From: Ramlibacter sp. WS9
GTDB taxonomy: Bacteria > Pseudomonadota > Gammaproteobacteria > Burkholderiales > Burkholderiaceae_C
Direction of reading: 5' to 3'
Assembly (NCBI RefSeq): GCF_003797765.1
Contig: NZ_RKMB01000024.1
Span: 1-64,000, forward strand
DNA: 64,000 nt
Made by a program: the position numbers and the translations under genes. Below are positions 1-10,396 of this stretch, piece after piece. The notes beneath the pieces were generated by a model that ran no database searches, was not told the DNA's origin, and saw nothing but the letters and a program-made list of their open reading frames with translations. Position 1 is the first letter of the stretch. Each line of letters opens with the position of its first letter.

Positions 1-2
1 GC

Positions 3-446
3 GCCGTGCTCGCAGGGGTCATCCTGACGGCCATCACCCTGGTGACGTGCGTCAGCCTGATCGGCCGTAACACGGTCGGCAAAACGCTCGTGGGTGACTA
101 CGAGCTCACGGCAGTGGCAGCGGGCGCCGCCGTGGCGCTGTTCCTGCCCTGGTGCCAGCTGAAGCGCGAGAACATCATCGTGGACTTCTTTACCGCGCGG
201 CTGCATGCCGCAACCAACGCGCGGCTGGACCGCGTCGGCAGTCTCCTGCTTGGCACAGCAATGGTGCTGTTGGCCTGGCGCACGGGCGTCGGCGGCCTGA
301 GCGCCTGGCGGTCCGGCTCGAGCACCATGATGCTCGGCTTCCCGGAGTGGATCACTTACGCACTGATGGTGCCGCCCCTCGTGCTGACGGCCGTGATCGC
401 CTTCGTGCAGACGGCCGCCGGCGACTTCCCGGAGCAGGCGCAATGA
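3..446 (+). CDS. dctQ: TRAP transporter small permease (DctQ), 5'-truncated by window edge
   Basis: Small membrane subunit of a tripartite ATP-independent periplasmic (TRAP) transporter, which couples substrate uptake to an ion gradient in the inner membrane. The frame is open to the window edge, so the start is not visible. What remains (about 147 codons) shows hydrophobic segments near its N-terminus, around residues 30-50 and 75-95, and at the C-terminus, with the WC-x-LKRENI-x-VDFF stretch typical of DctQ loops. The stop overlaps the dctM start as ATGA, so the two are translationally coupled. The identification rests on family resemblance and on the adjacent DctM. Confidence 0.85.
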   Translation, partial: AVLAGVILTAITLVTCVSLIGRNTVGKTLVGDYELTAVAAGAAVALFLPWCQLKRENIIVDFFTARLHAATNARLDRVGSLLLGTAMVLLAWRTGVGGLSAWRSGSSTMMLGFPEWITYALMVPPLVLTAVIAFVQTAAGDFPEQAQ

Positions 447-1762
447 ACTCCATCGCCCTGGCCGCTTCCATCTTTGCCTGCATGCTGGCGCTGATGGCCA
501 TCCGCGCACCGATCGCGATCGCTATGTTCGTGGCGGGCTGCCTGGGGTATGTCTACCAGGTCGGCATGTCGCCCTTCCTGAACAACCTCAACGGACTGGC
601 CTATGCGCGCTTTGCAAGCTACGACCTGTCGGTGATCCCGCTGTTCATCCTGATGGGCAATTTCGCCACGCAGGGCGGGATCTCCAAGGCGCTGTTCCAG
701 TTCGCCAGCGCCGTGATGGGCCGATTCCGCGGCGGGCTCGCGATGGCGGCCGTGCTGGCCAGCGCGGCGTTCGGCGCGATCTGCGGCTCATCGATCGCCA
801 CCGCCGCCACGATCACGTCGGTGGCACTGCCCGAAATGAAGCGGCACGGTTATTCGGGGCGGCTGGCCACCGGCACTCTGGCCGCCGGCGGCACGCTGGG
901 CATCCTGATCCCGCCATCGGTCCCGCTGGTGATCTATGCCATCCTGACAGAGCAGAACATCGCCAAGCTGTTCGCCGCGGCCACCATCCCGGGCCTCATC
1001 GCGATGACCGGCTACATGATCGCCATTGGCGTGTACGTGCGGCTGTTCCCGGGCCATGCCCCCGAACACGACGACGACCGGCCGCCGCTGACCTGGGCGG
1101 CCGTGGGGCAGGTGGCTCCGATCGCGGCCATCTTCCTGATCGTTTTCGGCGGCATCTACGGCGGCCTGTTCACGCCCACCGAGGGCGCGGGCGTGGGCGC
1201 CGCCAGCACGTTCATCGCCGCATTGATCAAGCGCGAGCTGACGTGGCAGAAGGCGATGCACTGCTTCTACGCCACGGCCGGCGCCAGCGCCATGATCTTC
1301 ATGATCTTCATCGGCGCGGACATGATGAACGGCGCCCTGGCGCTCACCCAGGTGCCGGGCCAGCTCGCCGCCCTGGTGCAGGGCTGGAGTGTGCCGCCGC
1401 TGATGGTGGTCACAGCGATCCTGCTGTTCTATGTCGTGCTCGGCGCAGTGATGGACGAGCTGTCGATGATCCTGCTCACGATCCCGATCTTCTTCCCGAT
1501 CGTGATGGGCCTCGATTTCGGGCTGCCTAAAGAATCGGTGGCCATCTGGTTCGGCATCCTGGTGCTCATGACGGTGGGGTTCGGCCTGCTTGCTCCGCCC
1601 GTCGGCCTGAATGTGTACGTGGTCAACGGCATGGCCAAGGACGTTCCGATCGCGGAGAGTTACCGCGGGGTCTACCCGTTCCTGGTGAGCGACGTGATCC
1701 GCACGACCCTGCTGTTGTTCGTTCCTGGGATCACCTTGTGGCTGGTGCGCTTCGTGGGTTGA
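443..1762 (+). CDS. dctM: TRAP transporter large permease (DctM)
   Basis: Large channel-forming subunit of a TRAP transporter (439 residues, the family norm), hydrophobic throughout with about a dozen membrane segments. Conserved DctM stretches are visible, including GNFATQGGISKALF and GTLGILIPPSVPLVIYA. The ATG overlaps the TGA of dctQ. The usual DctP binding protein is not in the window and may lie upstream; the next gene downstream encodes a Bug-type receptor instead. Placement beside protocatechuate genes suggests uptake of an aromatic acid or a carboxylate derived from one, which is inference. Confidence 0.93.
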   Translation: MNSIALAASIFACMLALMAIRAPIAIAMFVAGCLGYVYQVGMSPFLNNLNGLAYARFASYDLSVIPLFILMGNFATQGGISKALFQFASAVMGRFRGGLAMAAVLASAAFGAICGSSIATAATITSVALPEMKRHGYSGRLATGTLAAGGTLGILIPPSVPLVIYAILTEQNIAKLFAAATIPGLIAMTGYMIAIGVYVRLFPGHAPEHDDDRPPLTWAAVGQVAPIAAIFLIVFGGIYGGLFTPTEGAGVGAASTFIAALIKRELTWQKAMHCFYATAGASAMIFMIFIGADMMNGALALTQVPGQLAALVQGWSVPPLMVVTAILLFYVVLGAVMDELSMILLTIPIFFPIVMGLDFGLPKESVAIWFGILVLMTVGFGLLAPPVGLNVYVVNGMAKDVPIAESYRGVYPFLVSDVIRTTLLLFVPGITLWLVRFVG

Positions 1763-1773
1763 CGGGATTGACC

Positions 1774-2739
1774 ATGCGGGGCAGGCGAGACTTCATCCTG
1801 GGCATGCCGTGCCTCCTGCTGCCGGCGGCGGCCGTGGCCCAGGCTTTTCCGACGAAGCCCGTGCGCATCGTGGTTCCTTTCGGCCCCGGCGGCGTGGGCG
1901 ACCTCACGGCGCGCATCGTCGCGCAAAGGATGGAACAGGGGCTCGGCCAGCCGGTGGTGATCGAGAACAAGCCCGGCGCGGGCGGCGTGGTGGCCGGCGA
2001 GACGGTGGCAAAGGCGGTGCCCGATGGGCACACGCTGCTGCTCATGAGCAATGCAACGGCCGTCAGCGCGAGCCTCTTTTCAAACCTGCCGTTCGACGCG
2101 CGCAGCGACTTCGCGCCAGTTTCCATGCTCGGCTATTTCGATATCGCGCTGCTGGCCCCGGCGGGCGGGCGCTACCGGACGGCCGCCGGGCTGATTGCAC
2201 ATGCCCGCGCCAATCCGGGCAAGCTGAACGTCGGCACCGTCAACGTCGGCAGCACGCAGAACCTGGCCGCGGAACTGCTCAAGACCACCGCCGGGGTGGA
2301 GTTCCAGGTCGTGCCGTTCAACGGATCGCCCGCGCTGCTGAACGCGTTGCGAGGAGGGCAGGTGGACGCCGGCGTCGAGATGCTCGCGCCCATGCTGGGC
2401 CAGGTCAGGGGCGGCACAGTGCTGGCCCTGGCGGTGATGGGCGAAGGCCGCGCTCCCGCGTTGCCCGAGGTGCCCACGCTGGCGGAAAGCGGCGTGCCCG
2501 GCTTCAATGTGGCATCGTGGAACGCGCTGGCCGCGCCGGCCCGCACGCCGCCGCAGGTGCTGGCCCGGCTGAACCGGGAAGTGCAGGCGGCGCTGACTTC
2601 CCCCGAAGTCGTGCGACGGTTGGGGGAGATCAACGTCACGCCCAGCGCCAGCACGCCGCAACAGCTCGCCACCCTGCTGGACAGCGAGACCCGGCGCTGG
2701 GCCGAGGTGATCGCCCGTGCAAAAATTCCGCGGCAGTGA
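1774..2739 (+). CDS. Bug family (TctC-like) tripartite tricarboxylate receptor
   Basis: Periplasmic solute receptor of the Bug/TctC family, greatly expanded in Burkholderiales, binding carboxylates or aromatic acids. The ATG at 1774 gives 321 residues starting with a signal peptide (twin Arg, hydrophobic core, AVAQA cleavage-like site near residue 23), followed by the family hallmark FPTKPVRIVVPFGPGG. A longer in-frame start at 1738 would overlap dctM and spoil the signal peptide, so it is not chosen. It lies 11 bp after dctM, probably in the same transcript. Bug proteins normally serve TctAB permeases, not TRAP ones; the true partner is unknown. Confidence 0.9.
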   Translation: MRGRRDFILGMPCLLLPAAAVAQAFPTKPVRIVVPFGPGGVGDLTARIVAQRMEQGLGQPVVIENKPGAGGVVAGETVAKAVPDGHTLLLMSNATAVSASLFSNLPFDARSDFAPVSMLGYFDIALLAPAGGRYRTAAGLIAHARANPGKLNVGTVNVGSTQNLAAELLKTTAGVEFQVVPFNGSPALLNALRGGQVDAGVEMLAPMLGQVRGGTVLALAVMGEGRAPALPEVPTLAESGVPGFNVASWNALAAPARTPPQVLARLNREVQAALTSPEVVRRLGEINVTPSASTPQQLATLLDSETRRWAEVIARAKIPRQ

Positions 2740-2756
2740 CAAACGAAAGAGAGCGT

Positions 2757-3659
2757 ATGGATGTTCGACATATCGGCCTCATCGGCTACGGTGAAGTCGG
2801 CAAGATCTTCTCGGCTGGGCTGAAAGCAGGCCGCGGTGTGCAGTCGGTCGGCGCCTGGGACCTGAAGTTCGCGCAGCCGGTGGCGCGCCCCGCCGAACTG
2901 TCGCACGCGGCGCAGGCGGGCATCGAGGCGCAGCCTTCGGCGCGGGCGCTGTGCGCCGCGAGCGACCTCGTCATCTCCGCCGTGACGGCGTCCAACACGT
3001 TCGCCGTCGCGCAGGAGGCGGCCATGCACATCCGCCCCGGCACCGTCTTCCTGGACCTGAACTCGGCTTCGCCCGGCACGAAGCAGCGTGCCGCGGCGGC
3101 GATCGACGCGGCGGGTGGGCACTATGTCGAGGCGGGCGTGATGACGTCCGTGCCGCCCTACGGCATCAAGGTGCCGATGCTGCTGGGCGGCGCGCAGGCG
3201 GCGGCCCTCGCGTCATTGCTGGTGGGCTGGGGCATGGACGCGAAGGCGGTGTCCGAGCGCCTGGGGGTCGCCTCCGCGATCAAGATGTCGCGCAGCGTGA
3301 TGATCAAGGGGCTCGAGGCCCTGGTGATCGAGAGCTACGCCACGGCGCGGCAGTACGGTGTCGAGGACCATGTGCTGCCGACGCTGCAGGAGACATTCCC
3401 CAGCATCGACTGGCAAAAGCAGGGCGCTTATTTCTTCAGCCGGGTGGCCCAGCACGGCAAGCGCCGCGCGGAGGAAATGCGGGAAGCCGCCAACACGGTG
3501 CGCGAGGCCGGCTTCGAGCCCTTCATGGCCGCCGCAATCGCCGACAAGCAGCAGTGGGTGGCAGACTGCGCGCAGGCGGGCGTCTTCGATGGCCTGCCCA
3601 AGGACGCGCGCTGGCAGGATTACGCAGACCGCTTGATCGAAGCGCGCAAGCGCGGCTGA
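2757..3659 (+). CDS. NAD(P)-binding oxidoreductase with DUF1932 C-terminal domain
   Basis: 300-residue protein of the 6-phosphogluconate/3-hydroxyisobutyrate dehydrogenase superfamily. The N-terminus has a Rossmann fingerprint (IGLIGYGEVG, about residues 6-15), followed by the hydroxyacid dehydrogenase-like segment FLDLNSASPGTK. The C-terminal helical half (about 190-290, SAIKMSRSVMIKGLEAL) fits DUF1932. Reaction unknown; the family acts on hydroxyacids or similar substrates. It lies 17 bp after the Bug gene and converges with the LysR gene. A role with the neighbouring protocatechuate operon is possible but cannot be read from the sequence. Confidence 0.85.
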   Translation: MDVRHIGLIGYGEVGKIFSAGLKAGRGVQSVGAWDLKFAQPVARPAELSHAAQAGIEAQPSARALCAASDLVISAVTASNTFAVAQEAAMHIRPGTVFLDLNSASPGTKQRAAAAIDAAGGHYVEAGVMTSVPPYGIKVPMLLGGAQAAALASLLVGWGMDAKAVSERLGVASAIKMSRSVMIKGLEALVIESYATARQYGVEDHVLPTLQETFPSIDWQKQGAYFFSRVAQHGKRRAEEMREAANTVREAGFEPFMAAAIADKQQWVADCAQAGVFDGLPKDARWQDYADRLIEARKRG

Positions 3660-3674
3660 CCGGTTCGCGCGAAT

Positions 3675-4586
3675 TCAGGCGGGCGCCAGCAGCTTGTGCG
3701 CCAGCTCCCGTATCAACTGCAGCGCGGCTTTCTGGGTGAGCGTGGCGGGACGCTGCGAACTCATGGCCGTGGACAGCCTGCTGCGCAGGGTCGGCGAACC
3801 GATGGGACGCAGCGTGAAAGCCTGCGGATGCGCGCTGGTGGTCACCGCGTTGCGTGACAGGATGGCGCTGCCCGCGCCGTCTTCCACCAGGTCCAGGATG
3901 GCCGCGACGCCGTCGATCTCCAGCGCCACCTGGGGCCGGCAGCCCAGGTTGGCGAGCTCGGTTTCCACCAGCATTCGGATCGCATTCGGCCGGCTCGGGA
4001 TGACCAGCGGCATCGCGGCCACTTCACGCAACGGCACGGGTTTGGGCCGCGCCGGGCCAGGCCTGTTGGCGGTGCGGTGCTGCACGAGAAACAGGGGCTC
4101 TTCCAACAGCGGCGCCAGTTCGATGTCCGGCGACGGGCTCGCGTTGTAGAGCAAGGCGATGTCCAGCCGGCCGTTGGTGAGCGACTCGTGCATGCTCACG
4201 GACAGGCCCTCGCTGATCGACAGCGTGGCGTCGGGCATGCGCTGGCGGAACTCGCGGATCAGCGGCACGGCCATCGCCTTGGCGACGCTGGGGGGCAGGC
4301 CGATGGCGACGCGACCCGCGAGCGCGCCGCGCACACGCCCCAGTTCCTCCCGCGCGCGCTCCACCTGGTGCAGGATGCCGCGCCCATGCTCGAGAAGGAG
4401 CTTGCCGGCCTCCGTCGGCGCCGCGCCGCGGCCGTTGCGGATCAGCAGGTTCTGCCGCAATTCCACTTCAAGCTGCCGCACCTGGCGGCTGAGCGCGGGC
4501 TGGGCCACGTTCAGCGCAACGGCGGCGCGCGTGAAGCTGCCGAGCTCGGCGACCCGCACGAAGTATTCAAGCTGCTTGAGGTCCAT
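3675..4586 (-). CDS. LysR-type regulator, probable regulator of the lig operon (LigR/PmdR-like)
   Basis: LysR-type transcriptional regulator of 303 residues. The N-terminal winged helix-turn-helix is clear (MDLKQLEYFVRVAELGSFTRAA, then ALNVAQPALSRQVRQLE), followed by a co-inducer domain. The ATG at 4586 is chosen because LysR proteins begin with this motif; an upstream in-frame start would add 29 non-homologous residues and cover the operator. It is divergent from the lig operon, with a LysR-type palindrome 4 bp upstream of its own start, which suggests autoregulation and activation of the operon by a pathway intermediate. The link to lig genes is inferred from position. Confidence 0.88.
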   Translation of the reverse strand: MDLKQLEYFVRVAELGSFTRAAVALNVAQPALSRQVRQLEVELRQNLLIRNGRGAAPTEAGKLLLEHGRGILHQVERAREELGRVRGALAGRVAIGLPPSVAKAMAVPLIREFRQRMPDATLSISEGLSVSMHESLTNGRLDIALLYNASPSPDIELAPLLEEPLFLVQHRTANRPGPARPKPVPLREVAAMPLVIPSRPNAIRMLVETELANLGCRPQVALEIDGVAAILDLVEDGAGSAILSRNAVTTSAHPQAFTLRPIGSPTLRSRLSTAMSSQRPATLTQKAALQLIRELAHKLLAPA

Positions 4587-4590
4587 ATCT

Positions 4591-4607
4591 GTGATACCTG
4601 GTGTCAC
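4591..4607. promoter_or_regulatory. Candidate LysR operator (GTGATACC-T-GGTGTCAC)
   Basis: Near-perfect 17-bp palindrome (one mismatched pair between the 8-bp arms) in the 189-bp gap between the divergent LysR gene and the lig operon. The layout fits the T-N11-A pattern bound by LysR regulators. It sits 4 bp before the regulator's start codon. Confidence 0.5.
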
Positions 4608-4686
4608 ATTATGCCGGGCCGGTATAGCTGCTAGTGAGCGCGCAGCCTTCCGCGGCAGGGATGCCCACCCCACAATCGCAGTCTAT

Positions 4687-4770
4687 GAACCCCCACGCTC
4701 GTCACTTCGTTCTGTCTCTGTCGCAGCCCCCCGCGGGGGCTTCAGCCTCTTTGAGGCGGCTCGGGGGAGG
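4687..4770 (+). repeat. GC-rich REP-like intergenic element, copy 1
   Basis: Begins with a CCCCCACG stretch, contains the hairpin AGCCCCC-CGC-GGGGGCT, then CAGCCTCTTTGAGGCGGC. A shortened relative with the same order of blocks lies at 42095-42160. I recall similar sequences between genes across Comamonadaceae genomes, but cannot confirm this here. It lies in the leader of the lig operon, and its last bases (GGGGGAGG) may supply the ribosome binding site of the next gene. Confidence 0.5.
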
Positions 4771-4775
4771 CTGAG

Positions 4776-5459
4776 ATGCCGATCAAGGGAATTTCGTCCA
4801 TGGCCACACGCCAGGTGCTGGCCGAACTCGCCGAGGCTTACGAGCGCCGCTGCGACCGCGCCGTCGAGATCGAATCCGTCGGGGGCGTGGACGCCGCCAA
4901 GCGCGTGCAGGCGGGCGAGCCGTTCGACGTCGTGTTCCTGGCGTCCGACGCGGTCGACAAGCTGGCCGCCGCCGGCCGCATCGCACCGTACAGCAAGGTC
5001 GACCTGATGGTGTCGCCGGTCGCCGTCGCGGTGCGCACGGGCGCGCCGCATCCCGATATCGCGAGCGAAGAAGCCGTGCGCAGCGCCGTGCTCGCGGCGC
5101 CGAGCGTGGGTTACTCCACGGGGCCCAGTGGCGTCGCCCTGCTGCGCCTCTTCGATCGGTGGGGCGTCACAGCGCAACTGCAGGGCCGACTCGTGCAGGC
5201 GCCACCGGGCGTGCCGGTCGGCACGCTCGTGGCACGCGGCGACGTGGCGCTCGGTTTCCAGCAGCTCAGCGAGCTGCTGCATCTCCAGGGGATCGATGTG
5301 GTCGGAACGCTGCCGCAGCCTGTCCAGATCGTCACCACTTTTTCCGCGGGCGTGTGCGCCGGCTCGCCGGACGGCGATGCGGCGCGCGCCATGCTCGACT
5401 TCATGGCTTCCCCCGAAGCGGCCGATGCCAAGCGCCGCCACGGCATGGAGCCGGCCTGA
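4776..5459 (+). CDS. ModA-like substrate-binding domain protein without signal peptide
   Basis: 227-residue protein with the fold signature of molybdate-type periplasmic binding proteins: an F-D-V-V-F-LASDAVDKLAAAGRI segment near residues 50-68 and GYSTGPSGVALLRLF near 110-125. It lacks any signal peptide or lipobox, so it is predicted cytosolic, unlike transport receptors. No permease or ATPase gene is nearby. It is the first gene of the lig operon, with a strong GGGGGAGG ribosome binding site and 37 bp before ligJ. That suggests a catalytic or ligand-sensing role in protocatechuate breakdown rather than uptake; see findings. The function is unknown. Confidence 0.8.
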   Translation: MPIKGISSMATRQVLAELAEAYERRCDRAVEIESVGGVDAAKRVQAGEPFDVVFLASDAVDKLAAAGRIAPYSKVDLMVSPVAVAVRTGAPHPDIASEEAVRSAVLAAPSVGYSTGPSGVALLRLFDRWGVTAQLQGRLVQAPPGVPVGTLVARGDVALGFQQLSELLHLQGIDVVGTLPQPVQIVTTFSAGVCAGSPDGDAARAMLDFMASPEAADAKRRHGMEPA

Positions 5460-5496
5460 ACGCAACGCCGCAAGGCATTCACAAGGAACATCGCCA

Positions 5497-6531
5497 ATGA
5501 GCCTCATCATCGACTGCCATGGGCACTACACCACGGCACCCAAAGCGCTGGAAGAGTGGCGCAACAAGCAGATCGCGGGCATCAAGGACCCGGCCGTCAT
5601 GCCCAAGGCGTCCGATCTGAAGATCAGCGACGACGAACTGCGCGAATCGATCGAGACCAACCAGCTGCGCCTGATGAAGGAGCGCGGCAGCGATATCACG
5701 CTGTTCTCGCCGCGCGCCAGCTTCATGGCGCACCACATCGGCGATTTCAACGTGTCGTCGACCTGGGCGGCGATCTGCAATGAGCTGTGCTTTCGCGTCA
5801 GCAAGCTGTTTGCGGACCACTTCGTGCCGGTGGCGATGCTGCCCCAGTCGCCCGGGGTCGACCCGAAGACCTGCATCCCCGAGCTGGAGCGGTGCATCAA
5901 CGAATACGGCAACGTCGGCATCAACCTCAACCCCGATCCTTCCGGCGGCCACTGGACCTCGCCTCCGCTGTCCGACAGGCACTGGTACCCCATCTACGAA
6001 AAGATGGTCGAGTACGACATCCCCGCGATGATCCACGTCAGCACCAGCTGCAACGCGTGCTTCCACACCACCGGTGCGCACTACCTCAACGCGGACACCA
6101 CCGCCTTCATGCAGTGCCTGACGTCGGACCTGTTCAAGGACTTCCCCACGCTGCGCTTCCTGATTCCGCACGGCGGCGGCGCGGTGCCCTACCACTGGGG
6201 GCGCTTCCGCGGCCTGGCGCAGGAGCTGAAGAAACCGCTGCTGACGGAGCACCTGCTCAACAACATCTTCTTCGACACCTGCGTGTACCACCAGCCGGGC
6301 ATCGACCTGCTGAACACGGTGATCCCGGTGAAGAACGTGCTGTTCGCCTCCGAAATGATCGGCGCCGTGCGCGGCATCGACCCGGAAACCGGCAACTACT
6401 ACGACGACACGAAGCGCTACATCGAAGCGTCGAAGATTTTGAGTGACGCCGACCGCCACCAGATCTACGAAGCGAATACCCGTCGCGTGTTCCCGCGGCT
6501 GGATGCGCAATTGAAAGCGAAAGGACTCTGA
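5497..6531 (+). CDS. ligJ: 4-oxalomesaconate hydratase (LigJ/PmdE type)
   Basis: Amidohydrolase-superfamily enzyme of 344 residues that hydrates 4-oxalomesaconate to 4-carboxy-4-hydroxy-2-oxoadipate in the protocatechuate 4,5-cleavage pathway. The N-terminal metal motif is IDCHGHYTT (residues 4-12). Further candidate ligands are in the MIHVST and [15 protein letters not shown] segments. Length and N-terminus match LigJ/PmdE. The next gene begins 2 bp after the stop. The adjacent ligK, ligI and ligABC make the assignment firm. Confidence 0.93.
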   Translation: MSLIIDCHGHYTTAPKALEEWRNKQIAGIKDPAVMPKASDLKISDDELRESIETNQLRLMKERGSDITLFSPRASFMAHHIGDFNVSSTWAAICNELCFRVSKLFADHFVPVAMLPQSPGVDPKTCIPELERCINEYGNVGINLNPDPSGGHWTSPPLSDRHWYPIYEKMVEYDIPAMIHVSTSCNACFHTTGAHYLNADTTAFMQCLTSDLFKDFPTLRFLIPHGGGAVPYHWGRFRGLAQELKKPLLTEHLLNNIFFDTCVYHQPGIDLLNTVIPVKNVLFASEMIGAVRGIDPETGNYYDDTKRYIEASKILSDADRHQIYEANTRRVFPRLDAQLKAKGL

Positions 6532-6533
6532 TC

Positions 6534-7217
6534 ATGTTTGAACTCGGCGTGGTTTACCGCAACATCACCCGTGCCGACCGCGCGGCCGCCGACGGCCTGG
6601 CCAAGCTCGGATCGGCCACGGTGCACGAGGCCATGGGCCGCGTGGGCCTGCTCAAGACTTACATGCGGCCGATCTACCCCGGCGCGCAGATTTCCGGCAC
6701 TGCCGTCACCGTGCTGCTGCAGCCGGGCGACAACTGGATGATGCATGTGGCGGCCGAACAGATTCAGCCTGGCGACATCGTGGTGGCGGCTTGCACCACC
6801 GACAACACCGATGGCTTCTTCGGCGACTTGCTGGCCACCAGCTTCATGGCGCGCGGCGCCCGCGGCCTGGTGATCGACGGCGGCTGCCGCGACGTCAAGA
6901 CCCTGCAGGAAATGGGCTTCCCGGTCTGGAGCCGGGCCATCAGTTCCAAGGGCACCGTGAAGGCCACCCTGGGCTCGGTGAACATCCCCGTGGTGTGCGC
7001 GGGGATGAGCGTGAACCCCGGCGATGTGGTCGTGGCCGACGACGACGGCGTGGTCGTCGTGCCCGCCGCGCTGGCGCGCAAGACCCTCGACGCCGCCGCC
7101 GCGCGCGAAGCCAACGAGGGCGAAAAGCGCGCCAAGCTCGCTTCCGGCGTGCTGGGCCTGGACATGTACAACATGCGTGAGCCGCTGGCCAAGGCCGGCC
7201 TGAAATACATCGACTGA
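6534..7217 (+). CDS. ligK: 4-carboxy-4-hydroxy-2-oxoadipate aldolase (LigK)
   Basis: 227-residue class II aldolase of the RraA-like fold. It cleaves 4-carboxy-4-hydroxy-2-oxoadipate into pyruvate and oxaloacetate and, in known members, also decarboxylates oxaloacetate. The metal/substrate segment [24 protein letters not shown] is visible around residues 99-121, with the key Arg and Asp of the family (GCRD). It sits between ligJ and ligI, its TGA overlapping the next ATG by one base. This is the last step of the pathway, feeding the TCA cycle. Confidence 0.94.
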   Translation: MFELGVVYRNITRADRAAADGLAKLGSATVHEAMGRVGLLKTYMRPIYPGAQISGTAVTVLLQPGDNWMMHVAAEQIQPGDIVVAACTTDNTDGFFGDLLATSFMARGARGLVIDGGCRDVKTLQEMGFPVWSRAISSKGTVKATLGSVNIPVVCAGMSVNPGDVVVADDDGVVVVPAALARKTLDAAAAREANEGEKRAKLASGVLGLDMYNMREPLAKAGLKYID

Positions 7218-8131
7218 TGAAATTCGAAAAGACCCCCGGCTGGCTGGATTGGTACGCCGGCCCAAGCAAGCCCCGCTTCACGCTTCCCGCCGGCGCCGTG
7301 GACGCGCACTGCCATGTGTTCGGCCCCGGCGAGCAGTTTCCCTTCGCGCCCGAGCGCAAGTACACGCCCTGCGATGCCGGCAAGGACCAGCTGTTCGCGC
7401 TGCGCGACCACCTGGGCTTCGACAAGAACGTGATCGTGCAGGCCACATGCCACGGCGCGGACAACAGCGCGCTGGTGGATGCACTGCGTCACTCGAACGG
7501 AAAGGCGAAGGGCGTGGCGACCGTGAAGCGCAGCGTCACGGACCCGCAGTTGCAGGAGATGCACGACGCCGGGGTGCGCGGGGTGCGATTCAACTTCGTC
7601 AAGCGGCTGGTGGACTTCACGCCGAAAGACGAGTTGATGGAGATTGCTGCGCGCATCGCCCCCTTGGGCTGGCATGTGGTGATCTATTTCGAGGCCGTGG
7701 ACCTGCCCGAGCTGTGGGACTTCTTCACCGCCCTGCCCACCACGGTGGTCGTGGACCACATGGGCCGCCCCGACGTGAAGCTGCCGGTGGACGGCCCCCA
7801 GTTCGAGCTGTTCGTGAAGTTCATGCGCGAGTACCCCAACGTGTGGTCCAAGGTCAGCTGCCCCGAGCGGCTGAGCGTCTCGGGCCTGCCGGCGCTGAAC
7901 GGCGAACGCAACGCCTACCGCGATGTGGTGCCTTTCGCGCGCCGCATCGTCGAAACCTTCCCGGACCGGGTACTCTGGGGCACCGATTGGCCCCACCCGA
8001 ACCTGAAGGACCACATGCCCGACGACGGCCTGCTGGTGGATTTCATTCCTCACATCGCCACCACGCCCGAGCTGCAGCGCAAGCTGCTGGTGGACAATCC
8101 GAATCGCCTTTACTGGGCGGAAGAAAAGTAG
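7217..8131 (+). CDS. ligI: 2-pyrone-4,6-dicarboxylate (PDC) hydrolase (LigI)
   Basis: Amidohydrolase-superfamily lactonase, 304 residues, hydrolysing PDC to 4-oxalomesaconate. Recognisable motifs are VDAHCHVFGPGEQFPF (about 28-43), the loop RGVRFNFVKRLVD (about 121-133), VVDHMGRPD (about 178-186), and the catalytic Asp region WGTDWPHPN (about 253-261). The start overlaps the ligK stop by one base; ligA begins 2 bp after its stop. PDC is the product of LigC, encoded four genes downstream in the same operon. Confidence 0.95.
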   Translation: MKFEKTPGWLDWYAGPSKPRFTLPAGAVDAHCHVFGPGEQFPFAPERKYTPCDAGKDQLFALRDHLGFDKNVIVQATCHGADNSALVDALRHSNGKAKGVATVKRSVTDPQLQEMHDAGVRGVRFNFVKRLVDFTPKDELMEIAARIAPLGWHVVIYFEAVDLPELWDFFTALPTTVVVDHMGRPDVKLPVDGPQFELFVKFMREYPNVWSKVSCPERLSVSGLPALNGERNAYRDVVPFARRIVETFPDRVLWGTDWPHPNLKDHMPDDGLLVDFIPHIATTPELQRKLLVDNPNRLYWAEEK

Positions 8132-8133
8132 CC

Positions 8134-8574
8134 ATGTCCCTCGACAAACCTTATCTGGACGTGCCCGGCACGACCATCTTCGATGCGGAACAGTCCCGCA
8201 AGGGCTACCACCTCAACCAGTTCTGCATGTCGCTCATGAAGGCGGAGAACCGCGAGAAGTTCAAGGCCGACGAGCGCGCCTACCTGGACCAGTGGGCCAT
8301 GACCGAAGAGCAGAAACAGGCCGTGCTCGACCGCGACCTGAATCGCTGCATCTCGCTGGGCGGCAACATCTACTTCCTGGCCAAGATCGGCGCCACCGAC
8401 GGCAAGAGCTTCCAGCAGATGGCCGGCAGCATGACGGGCATGACCGAAGAGGAATATCGCAACATGATGGTGGCCGGCGGGCGCTCCGTGGACGGCAACC
8501 GCCGCATCGGCGAAGACGGCAATGCGCAGGCGCATCACCAGCCGCAGGGCTCCGCCCAGAAGAAAGGCCTTTGA
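8134..8574 (+). CDS. ligA: Protocatechuate 4,5-dioxygenase alpha subunit (LigA), copy 1
   Basis: Small subunit of the class III extradiol dioxygenase that opens protocatechuate between C4 and C5. The 146 residues carry the family features DVPGTTIFDAEQSRKGYHLN and GGNIYFLAKIG, where the conserved hydrophobic helix caps the active site of the large subunit. The C-terminal tail after about residue 122 is polar and His/Gln-rich. It is immediately followed by ligB with no gap. This copy is embedded in the full pathway operon and so is the probable main protocatechuate enzyme. Confidence 0.95.
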   Translation: MSLDKPYLDVPGTTIFDAEQSRKGYHLNQFCMSLMKAENREKFKADERAYLDQWAMTEEQKQAVLDRDLNRCISLGGNIYFLAKIGATDGKSFQQMAGSMTGMTEEEYRNMMVAGGRSVDGNRRIGEDGNAQAHHQPQGSAQKKGL

Positions 8575-10379
<1,805 letters not shown>

Positions 10380-10396
10380 CGCGGCGGATTAGGGCG

